DNA of 64,000 nt, taken from Planctomycetota bacterium (GTDB taxonomy: Bacteria; Planctomycetota; UBA8742; UBA2392). Made by a program: the position numbers and the translations under genes. The DNA is taken from positions 1 to 64,000 of the forward strand of contig JAGQRH010000017.1 of assembly GCA_020425605.1 (NCBI GenBank). Direction: 5' to 3'. The notes beneath the pieces are model-generated. The model did no database searches, was not told the DNA's origin, and saw only the letters and a program-made list of their open reading frames with translations. This document shows positions 41,522 to 51,220 of the stretch, in pieces (the stretch's first letter is position 1; every line of letters starts with the position of its first letter).

Positions 41522-42016
41522 TCAAAACTGCTGCATCGCGCCCGCGCTGGCAATGTCGTCACTGAACTGCAGCGCGATCAGCATGACAAACACGATCACA
41601 AGCACCGTGCTGACGATTGTCGCCATGCGCTTGCGGCTCTTGGGCGTGGTCGGAACAAACACGGCAACGCACAGAACGGCCGCGCCAAGAGGTACCCATG
41701 GCTGATGCGCCAATACGTTTGCCAATCCAATCCCGATGGATTTCAGGTGAAAGACCAGCTGATCGATGATCGGCGCTTCGATGGATGGGCCCTTCAGTGC
41801 TTCGTCAACGCCCATGCGCATAAAGCCCCAAACGCCGATCAGAATCGACGCCTCGATCAGGATGAACAGGTAATAGTAGAGCGCTTCCGGAAAGCGCGGT
41901 GACGGCAGCTTCGGGTCGCGTTTCGGCTTCTTGCCGGTTCGCTTGCCGTCTGCACGTGACAGCATCGCCGCCAGTTCTTCGTCGCTGGGTAGCTGTTTCG
42001 TTTCGTCTTCGGCCAA
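41522..42016 (-). CDS. hypothetical membrane protein
   Basis: A 164-residue protein: an acidic then basic cytoplasmic N-terminus (MAEDETKQLPSDEEL, KRTGKKPKRDPK) and three hydrophobic helices (FPEALYYYLFILIEASILIGVWG, PWVPLGAAVLCVAVFVP, MATIVSTVLVIVFVMLIAL). I do not recognise the family. It is divergent from the large kinase gene at 42073. Confidence 0.65.
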   Translation of the reverse strand: MAEDETKQLPSDEELAAMLSRADGKRTGKKPKRDPKLPSPRFPEALYYYLFILIEASILIGVWGFMRMGVDEALKGPSIEAPIIDQLVFHLKSIGIGLANVLAHQPWVPLGAAVLCVAVFVPTTPKSRKRMATIVSTVLVIVFVMLIALQFSDDIASAGAMQQF

Positions 42017-42072
42017 CGCAACACCGTTTAGAGAAGGGGCAGAACAGGGCTGCGTTAGCTAGGATACAAGGC

Positions 42073-44955
42073 ATGGCAGAAGGGAACACAGGGGGCTCCG
42101 AAACCAGCGGCCGTCAGGACCCGCTGGTCGGCCGTCGCCTCGCGAGCTACGAGGTGCTGGCCCGTGTTGCACGAGGCGGCATGGGCGTGGTGTATCGCGC
42201 ACGCCATGTCTATATCGACAAGATCGTGGCCCTCAAGGTGCTCGACCCCGCGCTGGCCAAACGCGCCGACCTGATTGAGCGTTTCCGGACCGAAGCCCAG
42301 TCGCTGGCACGCGTCGAGCACGAGAATGTCGTGAAGGTGATCGACATTCTCGAGGACAAAGGCGTCCATTTCATAGTGATGGACTTCGCCGAAGGCACCA
42401 ACCTTCGAGTGCTCGTCAAGGAAAACGGCCGCATGTCCGGCGAGCAGCTGCTGTCGGTCGCGCGCCAGACAGCCGAGGCGCTGTATGCGGCACATCGCGA
42501 GGGCATTCTGCACCGCGACATCAAGCCCGAGAACCTGATTATGAACAGTCGGGGCCGCTGCAAGCTGGCAGACTTTGGCCTGGCGGGCGACCTGCGACTG
42601 ATCAGCGAGGGCCACGAGGGTCCGCTGAATTTTGGCACGCCTGCGTATTCGGCGCCGGAAGTTCTGCGCCGCATGGTGCCTGACAAGCGCAGCGACATCT
42701 TCAGCTTCGGTGCAACGATGTATTACCTGGCGACCGGTGAGCCGCCCTTTGGCCAGACGGGTGCGCAGGCCATCATGCTGCGACAGAAGCAGGGGGCCGA
42801 GCTGCTGGATGGTCGTCGCCCGGATCTTCCGCCGAAGTTCACACAGCTGTTGATGGACTGCATCAAGTACCACCCGAAAGACCGCCCGGCCAGCTTCATG
42901 GAAGTGCTTGAGGCGCTGCCAAAGCGCATGGTTACACGGCGGATCGCCGCAACGGGGACCGGGCCGACCGAGCCGACCGATCTCACGCAGTTGGACAGCG
43001 GGACACACGAGACACCGCAAATAGAAGATGCCTCGCCCAAGCTGCTGATTGCCGTGGCCGTAATGGCGGTTGCGGCCATCGTGGTTGTGGCCTTCCTCTG
43101 GATCGGCAGCCTGCTGCGGCAGGGTGACAACGGGGTCGCAGCCTCGAACAACGCATCCGCCAATGATGGGCCAAGGTCAAACAACCGGCCGCCGAAGAAC
43201 ATCGTTGCAGGGCCTGCAAATTCCGAGCCCGGGGACGGTGGGCCGGCCTTCCGCCCGGAAGATGAGGCGTTCAACGCGGCGGAGCTCGACAGCCGGGCGT
43301 CGCTCAGCGGTGCCAACTACAAGGGTGCATACGACGCGTGGGCAGAATTTGTGCGGCGCTATCCGGGCTCCGAGTATGCGGCGGAAGCACGCGAGCGACA
43401 GAAAGACGTGGTCAAGCGCGTCGCGGAGCTTCGGTCCCAGGAATACGACAAGGCGAAGCAGGCTTCGGACGAAGCGCTGCGGGACAAGCGAACTGCTGAG
43501 GCCCTCGGTGCTCTGGACCGTTTTCCTGAGGAGCTGCTGGAGCCCCTCAGCGCCGGCGACGAGGTCGACGTTGCCCGCAAGTTGGACACGCAGCGACAAG
43601 TAGTGCTGGCCGTTGAAAATGACGACCTGGCGAGGCTGTTGCAGAAGGCCGACGACCTTCGGGGCGATTGGCAGAAAGACCAGGACAACGCAGACACCCT
43701 CAGCGAATTCCAGCTGATGCGCAATGCCGGCAACCTGCTCAAGGAACGCGACCTGCTTGAGGCATTCGTGCCCGGTCGGACCACCGAGACGGTCGAGAAA
43801 ATCACCAAGCGCCTGGCCAAGGTGCGCCAGTTGCTCGAGTCAGTGCACCAGGCGTCGGAGTTGCGGGTCGATGCCTGGCGGCAATTCCGCGACGAGACCC
43901 TGGGCGAATGGTCGGCGGCGGCACTCGACAGCATTGGTACTCTCGAAACGCCGCTGTCAAATCGGGACTTCAAGAAGGCGTACTCCACGCTGGATGCGCT
44001 GGAAGCAGACCTGGCGGCCCGCCGTTCACTGCAGGCCGCGCGGGCGTCAACACCGGCGCTGGCAAAAGAAATTGCTGCGTCGTCATACGTCACGCGGCAG
44101 GTGCAGCTGTACCGCGAAGACTTGGCTCTCGCCGACAGGATCAGCTCCGCGCTTGCCAACAACCTGCGCGAGATTCGCCGCTCTAACTCTGTGAAGGAGT
44201 ATCTTGTTCATGCGCAGCGCGAAGCCGATGGCAGTCGAAGCACTCGAATAGAAAAATACAGCGGACGGGTGACTGCAGTCGGAAGCTCCGATTTCAGTAT
44301 CCAGGACGACGGCGAGCGAGTGACCATCGAGTACGATATGCTCACGGTTTCGAGCGTCCGTCGGCTGATCCACAACGGTGAGAGCTTCGAGGAACACTTG
44401 GCGCTGGTCGCCTGGCTGGTGGCGCTGGGCAGGCTTGAAGATGCGGACAGTGAACTCGCAATACTTGAGCGGATGTCCAACGTGCCGGACGATGTGCTCA
44501 GCCGTGCTCGTGCATTTACTTCCGCGAAGTCACTCGCCCCGGATGCCGTGCGTCGCCTGACATACCTCGCTTGGCGCGCCGGGCTGCGCAAGTACGACGA
44601 CGTCGACGCGATCCTTGATGAGAATTCCCTTCTTCGTCGACTCGCTGCGTCTCAGGCCGGCCTCTGGCGAGGTGAGGGTGATGCGGCCGCGCATTATCTG
44701 GCTGCCGTCAATGAAGTTGTCGACGCCGAGCTGGTGCATCTGGAAACGTTCGCCCGCGCCACAACGCTGACTGCGGCAACTGTGGGGGACCTGCGCAACT
44801 GGGTCGTGCTGGAGCCCACAAATTCCGCCGCGCTGGCGGCACTGGCGGAGAGGCTCGCAGTAGATGGAGTGGCCGGCGAAGCACGGACCGTGGCAGGCAA
44901 GGCACTGATCCTCGACGGCAGCAACGAGACCGCATGGCGCATCTGGACGAAGTAG
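42073..44955 (+). CDS. transmembrane Ser/Thr protein kinase with large C-terminal region
   Basis: A 960-residue Hanks-type receptor-like kinase. The kinase domain (about residues 25-285) has the Gly-loop VARGGMGVVYRA, the Lys of IVALKVLDP, LHRDIKPENLI and DFGLAGD, so it should be active. A single membrane helix (IAVAVMAVAAIVVVAFLWIG) follows near residue 325. The remaining 600 residues, extracytoplasmic by topology, are helical and coiled-coil-like, starting with a TPR-like unit (YDAWAEFVRRYPGSEYAAEA). The start at 42073 is the first ATG giving a short tail before the kinase. A phosphatase gene follows 40 bases later. Confidence 0.92.
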   Translation: MAEGNTGGSETSGRQDPLVGRRLASYEVLARVARGGMGVVYRARHVYIDKIVALKVLDPALAKRADLIERFRTEAQSLARVEHENVVKVIDILEDKGVHFIVMDFAEGTNLRVLVKENGRMSGEQLLSVARQTAEALYAAHREGILHRDIKPENLIMNSRGRCKLADFGLAGDLRLISEGHEGPLNFGTPAYSAPEVLRRMVPDKRSDIFSFGATMYYLATGEPPFGQTGAQAIMLRQKQGAELLDGRRPDLPPKFTQLLMDCIKYHPKDRPASFMEVLEALPKRMVTRRIAATGTGPTEPTDLTQLDSGTHETPQIEDASPKLLIAVAVMAVAAIVVVAFLWIGSLLRQGDNGVAASNNASANDGPRSNNRPPKNIVAGPANSEPGDGGPAFRPEDEAFNAAELDSRASLSGANYKGAYDAWAEFVRRYPGSEYAAEARERQKDVVKRVAELRSQEYDKAKQASDEALRDKRTAEALGALDRFPEELLEPLSAGDEVDVARKLDTQRQVVLAVENDDLARLLQKADDLRGDWQKDQDNADTLSEFQLMRNAGNLLKERDLLEAFVPGRTTETVEKITKRLAKVRQLLESVHQASELRVDAWRQFRDETLGEWSAAALDSIGTLETPLSNRDFKKAYSTLDALEADLAARRSLQAARASTPALAKEIAASSYVTRQVQLYREDLALADRISSALANNLREIRRSNSVKEYLVHAQREADGSRSTRIEKYSGRVTAVGSSDFSIQDDGERVTIEYDMLTVSSVRRLIHNGESFEEHLALVAWLVALGRLEDADSELAILERMSNVPDDVLSRARAFTSAKSLAPDAVRRLTYLAWRAGLRKYDDVDAILDENSLLRRLAASQAGLWRGEGDAAAHYLAAVNEVVDAELVHLETFARATTLTAATVGDLRNWVVLEPTNSAALAALAERLAVDGVAGEARTVAGKALILDGSNETAWRIWTK

Positions 44956-44994
44956 ACCACTGGCCACTGCGGCGAAGCCTCCTAAAGTGAGGAC

Positions 44995-45450
44995 GTGAAC
45001 GGATTCTCCTGGGTAATCGAGAACGAGATCGCCGGCATGGCGAGGCCTGACCATGCCGCCGAAGGCCTTTGGCAGTGGCTGGCCGACCGCAACGTCGGCC
45101 TGGTCGTCAGCCTTACCGGGTCAGCGCCCGACGCAAATCTGCTCGCGCGATACGGCATTGAGCTGCTGCACCTGCCCGTGCCGGACTTCACCCCGCCATC
45201 GCATGAAGCAATTGACGCCTTCCTTCAGCAGGCGCGGTTTTATCGCCACGAGGGTAAGGCCGTAGTCGTCCATTGCGGTGCCGGCATCGGGCGTACCGGA
45301 ACGATGATCGCCTGCTACCTGGTGGACAAGGGTTTTCGGCCTGACGAGGCCATAAGCATAGTGCGCAGCGCCCGGCCGGGAAGCATCGAGACACCTGAGC
45401 AGGAACTCGCGGTCCAGGACCTGGCGGCCCGCCTCGGCGCGGGTGAATAG
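44995..45450 (+). CDS. dual-specificity / tyrosine-type protein phosphatase
   Basis: A 151-residue protein phosphatase of the cysteine-based class. The Cx5R active site is HCGAGIGRTGT, and the general acid Asp is in LHLPVPDFTPPS. It starts with GTG. It follows the large kinase gene, suggesting a kinase/phosphatase pair, and overlaps the glycosyltransferase gene by eight bases at its 3' end, placing it at the head of the LPS cluster. Confidence 0.9.
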   Translation: MNGFSWVIENEIAGMARPDHAAEGLWQWLADRNVGLVVSLTGSAPDANLLARYGIELLHLPVPDFTPPSHEAIDAFLQQARFYRHEGKAVVVHCGAGIGRTGTMIACYLVDKGFRPDEAISIVRSARPGSIETPEQELAVQDLAARLGAGE

Positions 45451-46579
45451 CGTGCACATTGCGATCGTGCGAACTGAGTTCATCAGGACACGCGGCGGGG
45501 CCGAGCGCTACGCCGTTGACCTGGCACAGCACTGGCTGAAACAGGGCCATCGCATTTCCATCGTCTGCCACCGCTACGATGACAAGGACGCAAAAGGCAT
45601 GGATGTTGTGCCTGTTTCGCGGCCGAAAGTGCTTGGCCCTTTCAAGCACAGTTGGTTCGCCAAACGAGCCGGCAAGGCTGCGAGCGAATCTGGGGCGGAT
45701 GCAATCCTGTGTCTTGCTCGTGCCTACCCCGGCGATGTTTTGCGTCTTGGCGATGGTCTGCACCAGATGTGGCTCGAGACGAGGTACGGCAAGGAAGGCG
45801 CAAAGCGACGCGCCAGGCTGAACCCGCGGCACCGAGAGCTGCTCAGCCTTGAAAAGGGTTTGTTCAAGCCGGGACGCTTCGGCCATTACGTGGCCAACAG
45901 CGAGATGATCCGTGAGCAGGTGATCGAGCGGTTCAATCTGGAACCTAGGCGCATCAGCGTGATCCAGAACGGAGTGGACTGGGCACGCTTCAACACCAGC
46001 CAGCGCGAGGAGCGAAACGCCTGGCGTAGCGGGCACGGCATTCCGACCGATGTGAAGCTGGTTCTGTTTTCCGGGATGGATTTCCGCCGCAAGGGCCTGA
46101 TGCAGGCCGTGACTGGCTTCATTAGGCTTGCACAGTCGCGGCCGGACGTACACTTCGCCTGCGTCGGGCCGGGCTATACCGGAACAGCTGAAGAGCTGCT
46201 GGCAAAGGCTGCGCCGGGCCGGGCGAGCTTTATTCAGCAGACAGAAGACATTGCTCGATGGTACGGGGCGGCGGATGTCTTTGTGCTTCCGACGATGCAC
46301 GATCCCAGTGCCAATGCCGTGACTGAATCACTTGCTTGCGGAACGCCCGTGATCACCAGCGCAGAGAACGGCGCAAAACAACACATTCGAGACGGGGCCA
46401 ACGGCTATGTGCTTCAGGATCGCTTGAACGCGGATGAACTGGCATTGAGGATCGATCAACTGCTCAGCGCACCGCCAGTGCCGGATGCCGTGGTTGATTC
46501 CGCCAGCCTGCTGAGTCGTGAGACCAATGCGGACCGCATGCTCGAGACACTCAGGCGTGCGGCGGAGCAGCGGGCCTGA
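45443..46579 (+). CDS. family 4 glycosyltransferase (WaaG-like)
   Basis: A 378-residue GT-B enzyme. The acceptor-side GGAERYAVDLAQHWLKQGH and the donor-side SGMDFRRKGLMQAVTGF, VFVLPTMHDPSANAVTESLACGTPVI match GT4 LPS core transferases such as WaaG. The GTG at 45443 overlaps the upstream phosphatase gene; a second GTG at 45452 is an alternative. The neighbouring WaaP-like kinase, GT9 transferase and MsbA make a role in LPS core assembly likely. Donor and acceptor sugars are unknown. Confidence 0.88.
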   Translation: MNSVHIAIVRTEFIRTRGGAERYAVDLAQHWLKQGHRISIVCHRYDDKDAKGMDVVPVSRPKVLGPFKHSWFAKRAGKAASESGADAILCLARAYPGDVLRLGDGLHQMWLETRYGKEGAKRRARLNPRHRELLSLEKGLFKPGRFGHYVANSEMIREQVIERFNLEPRRISVIQNGVDWARFNTSQREERNAWRSGHGIPTDVKLVLFSGMDFRRKGLMQAVTGFIRLAQSRPDVHFACVGPGYTGTAEELLAKAAPGRASFIQQTEDIARWYGAADVFVLPTMHDPSANAVTESLACGTPVITSAENGAKQHIRDGANGYVLQDRLNADELALRIDQLLSAPPVPDAVVDSASLLSRETNADRMLETLRRAAEQRA

Positions 46580-46658
46580 GGGCGGTGGTTTCCGCGTGGG
46601 CCGGTTGATCGTAATCTGCCAATCCGCAATCACACCAATCCTGACGGGGCAACCGGGC

Positions 46659-48278
46659 ATGGACCTGGCCGACAACATCCCGGCTTTGCTGAAGCCGCTA
46701 AGCGGCGGCTGCACTGTCGTTGAGGGTGGCGCAGGCGCCGAGGCAGCTGCTGCGGCGATCCGCGACGCACTGCTTGTCCCCGACGGGTTTCGAACCATGC
46801 GCGTTCGTCCCGGTCGCGCGATCTATGAATTCAAGACCCGCGAAGGCGAGTTCATCCTGAAGGCATTTGAGACGCGCTTCATGACGCGCATGTCGCCGAT
46901 GCGCTTCTGTGCTTCCGGGCGGGAGTGGAAGGCAATCCAGCGTGCCGAGGCCAAGGGCATTCCGACGTCGCGCGCCGTGGGGCTCTACTCCGGCCGGGGC
47001 AAGCCGGGCGCGAACTACCTCGTTCTCGAACGCGTGGCCGGTGCGGCGGATTTTGAGGCATACCTTGAACGAGAGCGCGAACGACTTTTGACCGACGTCA
47101 GGCTGCTGCGCGGGATCGTGCAGAGATTCGCCGAGTTCGCGGCAGGGCTCCACAAGGGTGGGTTGATCCACCATGACCTCCACCTCCGGAACATCCTGAT
47201 TCGTCCACCGCGTGCGGGCCGCCCCGCCGAATTCTTCATCATTGACCTGGCGGACGAGGACTTCCTGCCGGGAGTGCCACCTGAGCTTCAACGTCGGCAA
47301 AACCTGGCGTACTTGTCCCTGTGCTTTCTGGATGCTCCGAAAGTCGTGCGCCGTCGGTTCTTGCGCGAGTATCGCAAGCTCATGGGTGACGGGGGTGTTG
47401 AGCGTGATGTCGCACGTGACCTCGAAAATCAGGCCGAGCAGAAGCAGTTTGACCTGAACACCGTGCGCGTCGCCACTTGTGGGGAAGCGAGTTCTGCGAT
47501 CGCGAGAGTGCAGCGTCCTGACACTCTGCTGCTGATCTATCGCAAGGCCAGCAACGCGGATCTTGAACAACTCGAAAAGCCTCTTGCAGCCGCCGACCCG
47601 GAGCAATGGGCCGACTTGCTGCACAATCACTTCGAGCTGCGCTTTGGTGAGGGGCAGATATGGAAACTAAAGAGCCCCATCGACAGTACCGACGAAGCCG
47701 CATCCCGCCGCAAGCTCGAGGCGCTCTGGGGCAGGATGCTTGAATTGAACGCAATCCATGCGGCCGCGCCTTCACCTCTTGCGTGTCTTCTGAAGCCCCC
47801 GACCTTGAGTCTGTTTGCGCGAGTCCCCGGCACTCTCAAGCCACTGGTTGAGCGCAAGGATGTCGACTCATTGCACCTCTATGAAGAGCTCGGGAGGCAG
47901 CTGGTCCGCCTGCATCGATTTGGCTGCTTTTTCCTGCCGCTTGAGCCCGAGACGCTGGCGCTTGGCTTCAGTGTCGCCAGCAAGCGTCGCGGCGGACTGG
48001 AACTGGTGTTGACCGCGCCCGATCATATCTTCCGTGGCTCGCCGACGACGCTGGGTCCGCAGGCCGTAGCCAGCCTGGGTAGGGTCGGGCGAACGATGCT
48101 TGAGATTGCCGGCGAGCGGCAGATGAAAGAGCTGGTCTGGAGTTACGCCCGCGTGATGCGCCTGAATCTATTTGATACGAACGCGCTGCTTGATGAGGCG
48201 CGACGCGTGCCGACCGGCAACACGCTGGTCCTCACTCGCGGCATCGAGCGAAGCCGTCTCGAGGACGGAAAGCGCTGA
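46659..48278 (+). CDS. WaaP/KdkA-like LPS sugar kinase, two-domain
   Basis: About 539 residues, starting MDLADNIPALLKPL. The N-terminal half is a kinase-like domain of the LPS heptose/Kdo kinase group: HHDLHLRNILI is the catalytic loop and FIIDLADED the metal-binding Asp. The C-terminal half (about residues 330-539) contains a second, degenerate kinase-like region (SLHLYEELGRQLVRLHRFGCF) without catalytic residues. It sits between GT4 and GT9 genes; its stop overlaps the start of the GT9 gene (TGATG). Phosphorylation of inner-core sugars is the likely job. Confidence 0.8.
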   Translation: MDLADNIPALLKPLSGGCTVVEGGAGAEAAAAAIRDALLVPDGFRTMRVRPGRAIYEFKTREGEFILKAFETRFMTRMSPMRFCASGREWKAIQRAEAKGIPTSRAVGLYSGRGKPGANYLVLERVAGAADFEAYLERERERLLTDVRLLRGIVQRFAEFAAGLHKGGLIHHDLHLRNILIRPPRAGRPAEFFIIDLADEDFLPGVPPELQRRQNLAYLSLCFLDAPKVVRRRFLREYRKLMGDGGVERDVARDLENQAEQKQFDLNTVRVATCGEASSAIARVQRPDTLLLIYRKASNADLEQLEKPLAAADPEQWADLLHNHFELRFGEGQIWKLKSPIDSTDEAASRRKLEALWGRMLELNAIHAAAPSPLACLLKPPTLSLFARVPGTLKPLVERKDVDSLHLYEELGRQLVRLHRFGCFFLPLEPETLALGFSVASKRRGGLELVLTAPDHIFRGSPTTLGPQAVASLGRVGRTMLEIAGERQMKELVWSYARVMRLNLFDTNALLDEARRVPTGNTLVLTRGIERSRLEDGKR

Positions 48279-49366
48279 TGGCCATTGAGCCGATAGCGGA
48301 CCTCGCCGGAAAACGCCTGCTGTTGATCAAGCCGTCGTCACTGGGTGACGTCGTGCACGCCGTGCCTACCGCCTGGGCCCTGAAAGAACGCTGGCCGACT
48401 TTGCACCTCACGTGGCTGGTGAACCGTGGCCTGGACTCACTGATTGCGCCCATCGACTGCGTCGACGACGTCATCCCGTTTGATCGCAGCCGGTTTCGCG
48501 GGCTTGTAGGTCCGCTTGCCCAGCGTGGGGAGTTGCGAAGTTTCACGCGCACGTTGCGAGACGGCAAGTTTGACGTCGTGCTCGACCTGCAGGGATTGTT
48601 CCGCAGCGGCCTGTTTTCATGGCTTACCCGCGCGCCGATCCGGGTGGGGGATCGAGACGGGCGAGAGGGGTCCTGGCTGTTCTATACGAACCGGGTCAAT
48701 ACGCCGAATCAGCCCGTACATGCACGGGACCGGTACAGCGCACTCGCCGATCAATTGGGTGCGGTCACTCCGCTTCGCCAGGACCTGGATGTCAGGGATA
48801 CAGAACGCACGTCAGCACGAGGCCTTCTGGCGCAGGCCGGTCATCAGGGTGGGACGCTCCTGGCGGTGTGTCCCGGTGCGCGGTGGGAGACGAAAGTCTA
48901 TCCGGCCGCCAGCTTTGCGGCGACTTTGGACGAATTGGCCGAGAAAGCGGGCATTAAGCAGCCGGTTCTGGTCGGTGGAGCCGACCTGGCGCAGATTTGT
49001 CAGGAAATTTGTGCAGGCTGCAAAGTAGCGAGGCCTGTCAGCCTTGCGGGCCAGACCGGATTGCGAGAACTGGCGGCGCTGCTGGACATTGCCGACCTGA
49101 TGCTCACCTGCGACAGCGGGCCCATGCACATTGCAGCGGCCCAGAGCACGCCGACACTGGCCGTTTTCGGCCCGACCGACCCACGACGCACAGGGCCTTT
49201 TGGGCAGCTTGGAAACGTGGTGCGCGCTGATTGCGAGCTCATGCCATGCCTGAAACGACGTTGTCCGGGCATGGGGCTGAAGTGCATGCGCAACCTTCCG
49301 CCTGCACTCGTAGCTGAAAAGGCGCTGGCGTTACTGCAGCAAACAGCCGATAAAGAAAGACAATAA
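48278..49366 (+). CDS. family 9 glycosyltransferase (ADP-heptose:LPS heptosyltransferase)
   Basis: A 362-residue GT-B enzyme of the WaaC/WaaF/RfaQ family. LLIKPSSLGDVVHAVPTAWALK is the N-terminal signature; VCPGARWETKVYPA, TCDSGPMHIAAA and VFGPTDPRRTGPFG line the ADP-heptose site. It is coupled to the upstream kinase gene by a one-base overlap. A cluster of cysteines near the end (CELMPCLKRRCPGMGLKCM) is also seen in relatives. Confidence 0.93.
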   Translation: MAIEPIADLAGKRLLLIKPSSLGDVVHAVPTAWALKERWPTLHLTWLVNRGLDSLIAPIDCVDDVIPFDRSRFRGLVGPLAQRGELRSFTRTLRDGKFDVVLDLQGLFRSGLFSWLTRAPIRVGDRDGREGSWLFYTNRVNTPNQPVHARDRYSALADQLGAVTPLRQDLDVRDTERTSARGLLAQAGHQGGTLLAVCPGARWETKVYPAASFAATLDELAEKAGIKQPVLVGGADLAQICQEICAGCKVARPVSLAGQTGLRELAALLDIADLMLTCDSGPMHIAAAQSTPTLAVFGPTDPRRTGPFGQLGNVVRADCELMPCLKRRCPGMGLKCMRNLPPALVAEKALALLQQTADKERQ

Positions 49367-49378
49367 CGCGCTGCGCAT

Positions 49379-51220
49379 ATGGGTAAACGCAAGGAAAAGC
49401 TCGATTGGCTGAATGTCCGCAAGGCGCTGGCCTACTTCAAGCGCCTCTGGCCGTTCCTCAAGCCCCAGTGGCCGCAGATGCTTCTGGTGCTGCTCGGCAC
49501 CGGCATGTACTCGGGCGGCTATGCGGTGCGACTGTTTGTCATCAAGCCGTTTCTGGAAGTAGCCAACGATCTCACCAAGCGCGGCGCCGACATCAGCGAC
49601 ACGGGTGCCGCAGCAATCATTGAGAAAGTTGCCCCACTGTCTGGCGTGCTGTTGCTGGGCGCTGCCGGGATGGCCATCGGCACCTATCTGCGTCAGTACT
49701 ACATGGGCTACATGCGTGCCTACACGGTGATCTCATTGCAGCGCGCAATGGTCGATCGGGTGCTGCAGCAGCCGATGTCGTTCTTCAACAACGAGCGCAA
49801 GGGCGCGTTGATGTCGCGCATGACGGCGAATACATCAGCCGCCAGTTCACTTGTGCGCATCGTGATTGAGGGAATCATTTCCCACCCAATCACCATCGTT
49901 TCCGTAATGGCAGTGTTGCTCTACACCAGTCCGATCCTGTCGCTGGCGACGTTCGTTGTGTTTCCGATCGTGCTGGTGCCGGTGATGCTGTTCGCCAGCC
50001 GCATCCGCAAGGCAACCAAGAAGCGGTACAAGAAGGTCGAGGTCACGGGCAACTTCTTCCACCAGATGCTGGACGGCATTCGAGTAGTCAAGTCGTATCG
50101 GCTTGAGCCCGAGCAGAGGGCGGAGTTCGATCGCGTCTCGGAAGATGTCTTCCGTCGCGAGCGCAAGGTCGCCAGGTACAAGGGCAGCGCGCGCTTCGGC
50201 GTCGAGCTGACGTACAACACAGTGATGGCCGGCGCGCTTTTCCTGGTCGGCTACCTGATGACAACCGCATGGTTTACCGAAGCCGGCGGATTGCCGATGT
50301 TCGTGCAGTTCTTCGCCGGTCTGATTTTCCTGTACGACCCTGCGCGCAAGTTGGGCCATTCGGTCAACGACGTGCAGGAATCCACGGCTGCGTTGGATCG
50401 GGTCTTTGAATTGCTGGACCGCAAGCCCGAGTTGATCGACCGTGAAGGAGCCCTCGAAGCGCCGCGTGAACTGGAGCGCATCGAGTTCGACAACGTCGAA
50501 TTCCATTACGTCGAGGGCCGGCCGGTACTTCGCGACGTCACCTTCGAAGTCAAGCGCGGGATGATGGTCGCGTTCGTTGGCCAAAGCGGCATGGGCAAAT
50601 CGACTTTGATGGACTTGATTCCACGCTTTTACGATCCAACCGGTGGCTCGATCCGTGTCGACGGTGCGGACCTCCGCGACATGAAGAACGAAAGCTGGCT
50701 GCGCAACATCGCGATCGTCAGCCAGGACACCTTCCTGTTCAACACGACGATCCGCCTCAACATCATGAGCGGCAAGCCCGAGGCCACCGAGGCGGAGGTC
50801 ATTGAGGCTGCCAAGGCCGCGCACATCTGGCACGACATTGAGAAGATGCCGCAGGGGTTGGACACTCCGCTCGGCGATCGCGGTGTCACGCTGTCCGGCG
50901 GGCAGCGCCAGCGCGTGGCCATCGCACGTGCCTTCCTGCGCAAGGCCCCGGTACTCTTACTGGACGAGGCTACCAGCTCGCTCGACACAGGCTCGGAGCG
51001 TGAAGTTCAGAAGGCGCTTGATGAGCTGATTGTCGGCTGCACGGTTTTCGCCGTCGCCCACCGGCTCAGCACGATCCGTCGTGCCGACCTGATTCTGGTG
51101 CTCAACGAAGGAAAGGTGATTGAGCGAGGGCGTCACGAAGACCTGATGAAACTGAGCGGCGCCTATGCCAATGCGTACCGCCTGCAGCAGGGTGAAGAGT
51201 CGGACGCGGAGGCGGCCTGA
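49379..51220 (+). CDS. msbA: MsbA-like lipid/LPS ABC exporter
   Basis: A 613-residue half-transporter: six membrane helices (residues about 15-340) and an ATPase domain (about 370-600). It has Walker A GQSGMGKST, signature LSGGQRQRVAIARAF and Walker B VLLLDEATSSLD. Homodimers of this type flip lipid A-core or other lipids to the outer leaflet. It lies inside the LPS core cluster, coupled to the following GT4 gene by a one-base overlap (TGATG). Confidence 0.92.
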   Translation: MGKRKEKLDWLNVRKALAYFKRLWPFLKPQWPQMLLVLLGTGMYSGGYAVRLFVIKPFLEVANDLTKRGADISDTGAAAIIEKVAPLSGVLLLGAAGMAIGTYLRQYYMGYMRAYTVISLQRAMVDRVLQQPMSFFNNERKGALMSRMTANTSAASSLVRIVIEGIISHPITIVSVMAVLLYTSPILSLATFVVFPIVLVPVMLFASRIRKATKKRYKKVEVTGNFFHQMLDGIRVVKSYRLEPEQRAEFDRVSEDVFRRERKVARYKGSARFGVELTYNTVMAGALFLVGYLMTTAWFTEAGGLPMFVQFFAGLIFLYDPARKLGHSVNDVQESTAALDRVFELLDRKPELIDREGALEAPRELERIEFDNVEFHYVEGRPVLRDVTFEVKRGMMVAFVGQSGMGKSTLMDLIPRFYDPTGGSIRVDGADLRDMKNESWLRNIAIVSQDTFLFNTTIRLNIMSGKPEATEAEVIEAAKAAHIWHDIEKMPQGLDTPLGDRGVTLSGGQRQRVAIARAFLRKAPVLLLDEATSSLDTGSEREVQKALDELIVGCTVFAVAHRLSTIRRADLILVLNEGKVIERGRHEDLMKLSGAYANAYRLQQGEESDAEAA

